From Diprion similis (Eukaryota; Arthropoda; Insecta; Hymenoptera; Diprionidae): a DNA stretch of 64,000 bases. The translations under genes and the position numbers were made by a program. Below are positions 60,401 to 64,000 of this stretch, in pieces; the stretch's first letter is position 1; the number at the start of each line of letters is the position of its first letter. The notes beneath the pieces were generated by a model that was given only the letters and a program-made list of their open reading frames with translations, ran no database searches and was not told the origin of the DNA. Location: contig NC_060106.1 of assembly GCF_021155765.1 (NCBI RefSeq), forward strand, positions 6,269,501 through 6,333,500. The letters run 5' to 3'.

Positions 60401-63400
60401 AGAGAACATATTTTCTCTCGGAATAGAAGGAACTATATTAGCAATCGACGTGTGATTAACATGTGAAACATTTTCATTAGGGTTGTCTTATTTAAGGCTC
60501 GGGTGAATATTTTATCATTCATTCTCAAATGGGCGCCGAATAATTAAAAAAAAAAATTCCCTGATTTTTTTAGTTTTTTATCTCAATTATAACCCCAGCC
60601 TGTAAGAGGGTGGATTTCTCCATTTAAAATACACGTCTTTCGGCTATAGTCTTAGTATATATTTTATTGTAAAAGTAATATCTTTCAACAAAATTTGTAA
60701 TCGCAGGAATGCACATCAGACAATCTAGACAAATTGCACACCCTCCAAGTCTAAATTTCTTTTCATTTAAAGGGTGTGCAATTCGTCTAGATTGCCGCAG
60801 TTACCAATTTTGTTGAAAATTATTACTATTATAATAAAATATATATTGAGACTATAGCTGAAAAAGGTGTGTTTTTAGTGTGGAGATCCACCTTCTTTCA
60901 GGCAGGGGTAGGAGTTGAGATAAAAATCTGAAAAAATTAAGGAATTGTTTTTGAATTACTTGGAGCTGATTTGAGAGTAGACGATAAAAAAATTCAACGA
61001 GTTCTAAATAAGGACTACCATAATATTCGTATATACAAGATATAAAATGATAATGTATAGGTATAAGTCAGTAGTATGTAGTGATAAATTGTTATAAGTG
61101 ATGAAAGAAATAATTTAAAATACATGAATTTGTAAGTAATTGTATACCTCAGCAACTTTGATGAATCTGCCACGTCTGTTTTGTTTCACATCCAGATAGA
61201 ATCTCTTACTTTGAATTTGTAGCATCTTTGTTGCCAGTTCTTGTTCACCCTGTTGGCCTTGTTGGCCTGTAATTATGAGAAAAAAATTTATGTGGCAGTG
61301 TTTATCGAGTTATATGAAAATTGGTCAATACTGAGTAGAAAGAAAAACCTGGTGATATTAAATTTCAGGATTTTTTATAACAGAAGTCTCCGAAATTTTC
61401 AAAGACATCAAAATCTTAAGTAATTGACAAAATACTCAAATCTCATAGCATCGATGATTATTGTGAATGAGTTGATAATAACATGTTTGTTTAACACTCA
61501 GTTCCAAAGTGTTAGCATCCTCTTCGAATCAACACCCATCCCATGATAATTTGAAGAAATATTTGTGGCAAAGCCGGAAAATTTAAGAGTTAAGGAGAGA
61601 AACAGCCGAATCAAACGGATCAAAACTATCAAAATGAAGTTGGTAACGTTATTTTAACGATTCGCGTTTCGGAAAAATCAGTTATTTCGCAATATTAGGA
61701 ATGTCTGACAACTCGGTCAGAATTATAATGAGGAAAAATATGTTATGTTGACGTTATTAACTTCATCATATTGAAGTTAGTAATATCATCGTAATAATTC
61801 ATGCTGAATAAAAACCGTTGTTTCGCGGTTTTGGAATTGTCTAAAATGCAGTAAACCGTAATAAAACAAAACATTCACATGTGAAATCTTAGGTCCTTAA
61901 GAATAATTGTAAAATTAGAAAAATAATAATTTTCTCCCCAATGTTTCGTTACGATAACGTTACTAACTTCAACCTAGTCTAATTTTAGCATTTTTCAAGA
62001 CTAGGGTAATGCGGAGATGGTGGGGGTGTAGACATTCGTTGGGGTAGGACTGGTACTTTGTAATACCTAAGGCAGACCTCTGCTGCCCTTAACTGATCAA
62101 TAACAGCTGCACGCCAGGTCAACGACCCCTTTTCCATTCACCCTTGCAAACTCGGTTCCAACAATCTTCCGAAATAATAAAACACCTATGACAATGCTTG
62201 ACCTTCTCCACACGAGTTCTTGGACTATCAAAATTTGATAAAAGCGATTGCCGAAAACGGTAGGCCAAAAATCGATACCTTTGGAAAATTCTACCACGAG
62301 ATAGTCGTAAGTCAAGTGTATACCAAATTATCATATTCGAGGATCTCACCTTCTAAAATACAAAAGTAAAGATTACTGTAGCTATAAACTTATGTTTAGA
62401 TGTTAAAGTATTCAGAAAACTATTTTTTAGAAACCCACTCAAACCCCACTTTTTTCCGTCATGTTGGCATTGATAAATATTCAATTTCACAACAATGGAC
62501 TGTCATAAATTGTGATCAACAAATGCCAATATTGAAATGAATACTAAAACAAAAAGAAAATCCAATACAGTGAATTTGTAGAAAATAGTCTTCAAAATAA
62601 AATGAGTTATCGTAGGGTGAAATCGAACGAACCTACCAAATTCTGAACCGTTTTGAAATGAAATATCGATATCTAGGCGTTCGTTTATCGTTACAGAATT
62701 TTCTATTTTTCTGATTTCAAAGAGATGTTAATACATTTGATAAATATTCAATGAATAGCTATTCCGCAAAGTAAAAAGGAAAAGTACCGATGTTTGACTA
62801 CTCGATCACCTTAACGTTTTTTTTTTTTTTAATATGTATTTTCGTAAAACGCTAGTAAGTGAATAAATAATGACTACAGGTTCCCACTGAGCAGATGTTG
62901 AACTGTGAATTCAACTCGTGCATATTGATATTATATATTGACATTAATGTTTCGCTTTTGTTTCTACAGAATTAGTTCTTAATAAGTTATAGTTTTTACT
63001 GATTCATAATCGAAGATACAATTGAATATCAGTAAAAAATGATGATACCAAGCTTTGCAATAGATATAACTGAAGTGTTAGTAGGCTTAAATTTGATTTT
63101 CCAAGAACTAAATCATGTCTGAAATAAATTTTTAACGACAACAACGTACTTTTTAACTAAGGAAATGAAGAAATAAACAAATTACTATGATTTTATGTAT
63201 CGTGTTCTTTGATGAACTCATGAGCAAAACAAAAAATGTCTAGAATAATTAAGGTACTTATTTGAAAAGAATTACATTGCGGAATAAAATCAACTATAAT
63301 TTATCGAAATTCGTCGAACTGCATACTTTCAACATTTGAATAAAAACATTAGTCGTACTTTGCCACATCTCGCCCAATTTGACGAAACTGCATAGTAATG

Positions 63401-63868
63401 TGAATAAAAATGAAATAAAAAATTGAAAGGTAATATCATTAATTTTCAAGTTTATAATCGTACTTTTCTACCGAATAAATAAGATAGACGATGATCTTCT
63501 GAATGCAACGAGAGATTGTGGATTGAAGTCGAACAAATTTATCAAGATTTTTACCGATCCCGAAACGATTTGATACGAAGCATCGGTATCAAAGCCTTTA
63601 TGTAAAACTTCAGTGCTTTTTGTGTTTGTATTTTCTAAGAATAATTTCATAAATACATAATAAGATTGATAAAAAGTATCAATTTTTGGCCAACCAAAAT
63701 TGAAGTTTCGATGCAAATTCAATTAAGCATAATTCCTATTTAAATCAAGTATGTATATTTTTTCTACTAATTAAACCTCGAAATCCGTTTTTACGTACTC
63801 GATGGTTGTAGACCGCCCGGAATCGGTACAGGACTTAAATTGCCTTGGAAAATTCTGCTCTTGAACAT
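57159..63868 (-). CDS. Pur-alpha: Pur-alpha, purine-rich element binding protein (six coding exons)
   Basis: Pur-alpha binds purine-rich single-stranded DNA and RNA and acts in transcription and neuronal mRNA transport. Exons in order: 63799-63868, 61148-61266, 60018-60120, 59796-59914, 58093-58320 and 57159-57425, all phase-consistent (906 nt, 301 residues plus stop). Three PUR repeats are visible: [20 protein letters not shown] onward, [18 protein letters not shown] onward, and [20 protein letters not shown] onward. Each is a beta sheet with the R-G-R/I-F/Y core followed by a helix. The C-terminus is odd: a run of 11 Gly and a Ser/Pro/Gln tail. The first exon is the least certain. Confidence 0.94.
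58093..58320 (-). CDS. Pur-alpha: Pur-alpha coding exon 5 (end of PUR II, start of PUR III)
   Basis: Acceptor TCTTAG|GTG, donor GAG|GTATGA, phase 0. It encodes [14 protein letters not shown], the repeat II helix and the strands of repeat III. Confidence 0.95.
59796..59914 (-). CDS. Pur-alpha: Pur-alpha coding exon 4 (PUR repeat II start)
   Basis: Acceptor GTATCAG|GT, donor AGG|GTGAGT. It encodes [18 protein letters not shown] and the first strands of repeat II. Confidence 0.93.
60018..60120 (-). CDS. Pur-alpha: Pur-alpha coding exon 3 (PUR repeat I end)
   Basis: Acceptor TTAACAG|ATT, donor TTAG|GTTTGT. It encodes [15 protein letters not shown] and the repeat I helix [15 protein letters not shown]. 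Confidence 0.93.
60551..60952. mobile_element. Foldback (long inverted repeat) element in a Pur-alpha intron
   Basis: Arms at 60551-60744 and 60771-60952 are inverted copies with a 26-nt loop. They share blocks such as attgcacaccct/agggtgtgcaat and caacaaaatt/aattttgttg. The left arm has an extra ~14 nt, and divergence is moderate, so the insertion is not very recent. There is no coding capacity. It lies between Pur-alpha exons 2 and 3. Confidence 0.85.
61148..61266 (-). CDS. Pur-alpha: Pur-alpha coding exon 2 (PUR repeat I start)
   Basis: Acceptor ATTACAG|GC, donor GAG|GTATAC. It encodes [14 protein letters not shown] and the four-strand start of PUR repeat I. Confidence 0.92.
61634..61766. 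mobile_element. MITE-like element, copy 2
   Basis: Terminal inverted repeats: atgaagttggtaacgttat at the left and gttgacgttattaacttcat at the right. It shares internal ggaaaaatcagttatttcgc with copy 1. It is followed 4 nt later by copy 3. Confidence 0.7.
61771..61973. mobile_element. MITE-like element, copy 3
   Basis: Terminal inverted repeats: ttgaagttagtaatatcatc at the left and acgataacgttactaacttc at the right. Internal aaaaaccgttgtttcgcgg and gaattgtct align with gaatgtctg in copy 2. Adjacent copies suggest tandem insertion or one composite element. Confidence 0.7.
63799..63868 (-). CDS. Pur-alpha: Pur-alpha coding exon 1 (possible alternative first exon)
   Basis: ATG at 63868; it encodes [12 protein letters not shown] and a Pro/Gly-rich end. 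The donor A|GTACGT joins to exon 2 in phase. The N-terminus differs from what I recall of insect Pur-alpha, so an alternative promoter or a start beyond the window is possible. Confidence 0.6.
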
Positions 63869-64000
63869 CCTGTCGATGTTCGTATAATCGGAGTATCTGA
63901 GTCTGTTATACATGATTCACTTGTTTACGTACACGTTTGTTTTTATGAGATCACTTTTTCGCAACTATACATATATCGTACAATTTATTCGTAAAACCGC

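Larger units (their letters stand above)
61267..63798. other. Pur-alpha first intron
   Basis: Holds MITE-like copies 2 and 3, and a GC-richer patch at about 61995-62340 with overlapping short ORFs but no recognised gene. The rest is AT-rich and I see nothing else. Confidence 0.5.

Noticed and set aside
1-64000. CRISPR arrays, operons, viral or bacterial genes
   Set aside because: The content is clearly eukaryotic; no regularly spaced direct repeats with unique spacers and no retroviral or phage genes were seen.

Overview
This is an AT-rich animal nuclear window with small phase-matched exons and GT-AG introns. The proteins look like those of an insect: an insect-type WNK kinase, Pur-alpha and a very glutamine-rich disordered proteome. 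Hymenoptera is my best guess, by inference only. There is no prokaryotic, viral or CRISPR content. All gene models below were built by reading splice sites and phases by eye.

Layout. (1) Positions 1-28273, minus strand: almost all of a giant Wnk (With-No-Lysine kinase) gene. I could chain 18 coding exons whose phases all agree. They encode 4000 residues before the gene runs off the left edge. Order: N-terminal Gly/Arg-rich leader, a disordered Ser-rich segment, the kinase domain (exons 5-8), a first OSR1-C/CCT-like domain, a polyglutamine region with an 18-bp coding minisatellite, a second CCT-like domain (exons 9-10), a 75-nt microexon, a 2.7-kb Gln-rich exon, a chain of small exons with coiled coils and RFxV motifs, and a long disordered last segment. 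(2) 28.3-33.5 kb: Wnk 5' region and a probable promoter shared with (3) a plus-strand three-exon gene for a small single-pass membrane protein resembling vertebrate C3orf18 (33572-34965). (4) 36537-39.09 kb, minus: an HMGA-like AT-hook protein with a split 5'UTR. (5) 39635-39708: tRNA-Asn(GTT). (6) 40056-41339, plus: DUS4L-type tRNA-dihydrouridine synthase, with an unexplained candidate exon on the opposite strand just upstream. (7) 42272-43956, plus: a two-exon gene I do not recognise, preceded by an NRF1/Ewg-type palindrome. (8) 44-57.1 kb: about 13 kb without a convincing gene, possibly partly the 3'UTR of (9) Pur-alpha (57159-63868, minus, six coding exons).

Functional links. Wnk is a chloride-sensitive kinase that activates SPAK/OSR1-type kinases (Fray in flies) and so ion cotransport. 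DUS4L modifies tRNA D-loops, and a tRNA gene lies next to it by chance or otherwise. HMGA-like and Pur-alpha proteins are nucleic-acid binders. These genes look like independent neighbours, not a pathway cluster.

I found no clear new multi-gene system. The most unusual signals are structural: a ~70-bp-arm hairpin that starts 8 nt inside a Wnk intron, a ~400-bp foldback element in a Pur-alpha intron, three copies of one inverted-repeat (MITE-like) family, a GC-AG intron and a NAGNAG microexon in Wnk, and degenerate repeats in the Wnk protein.
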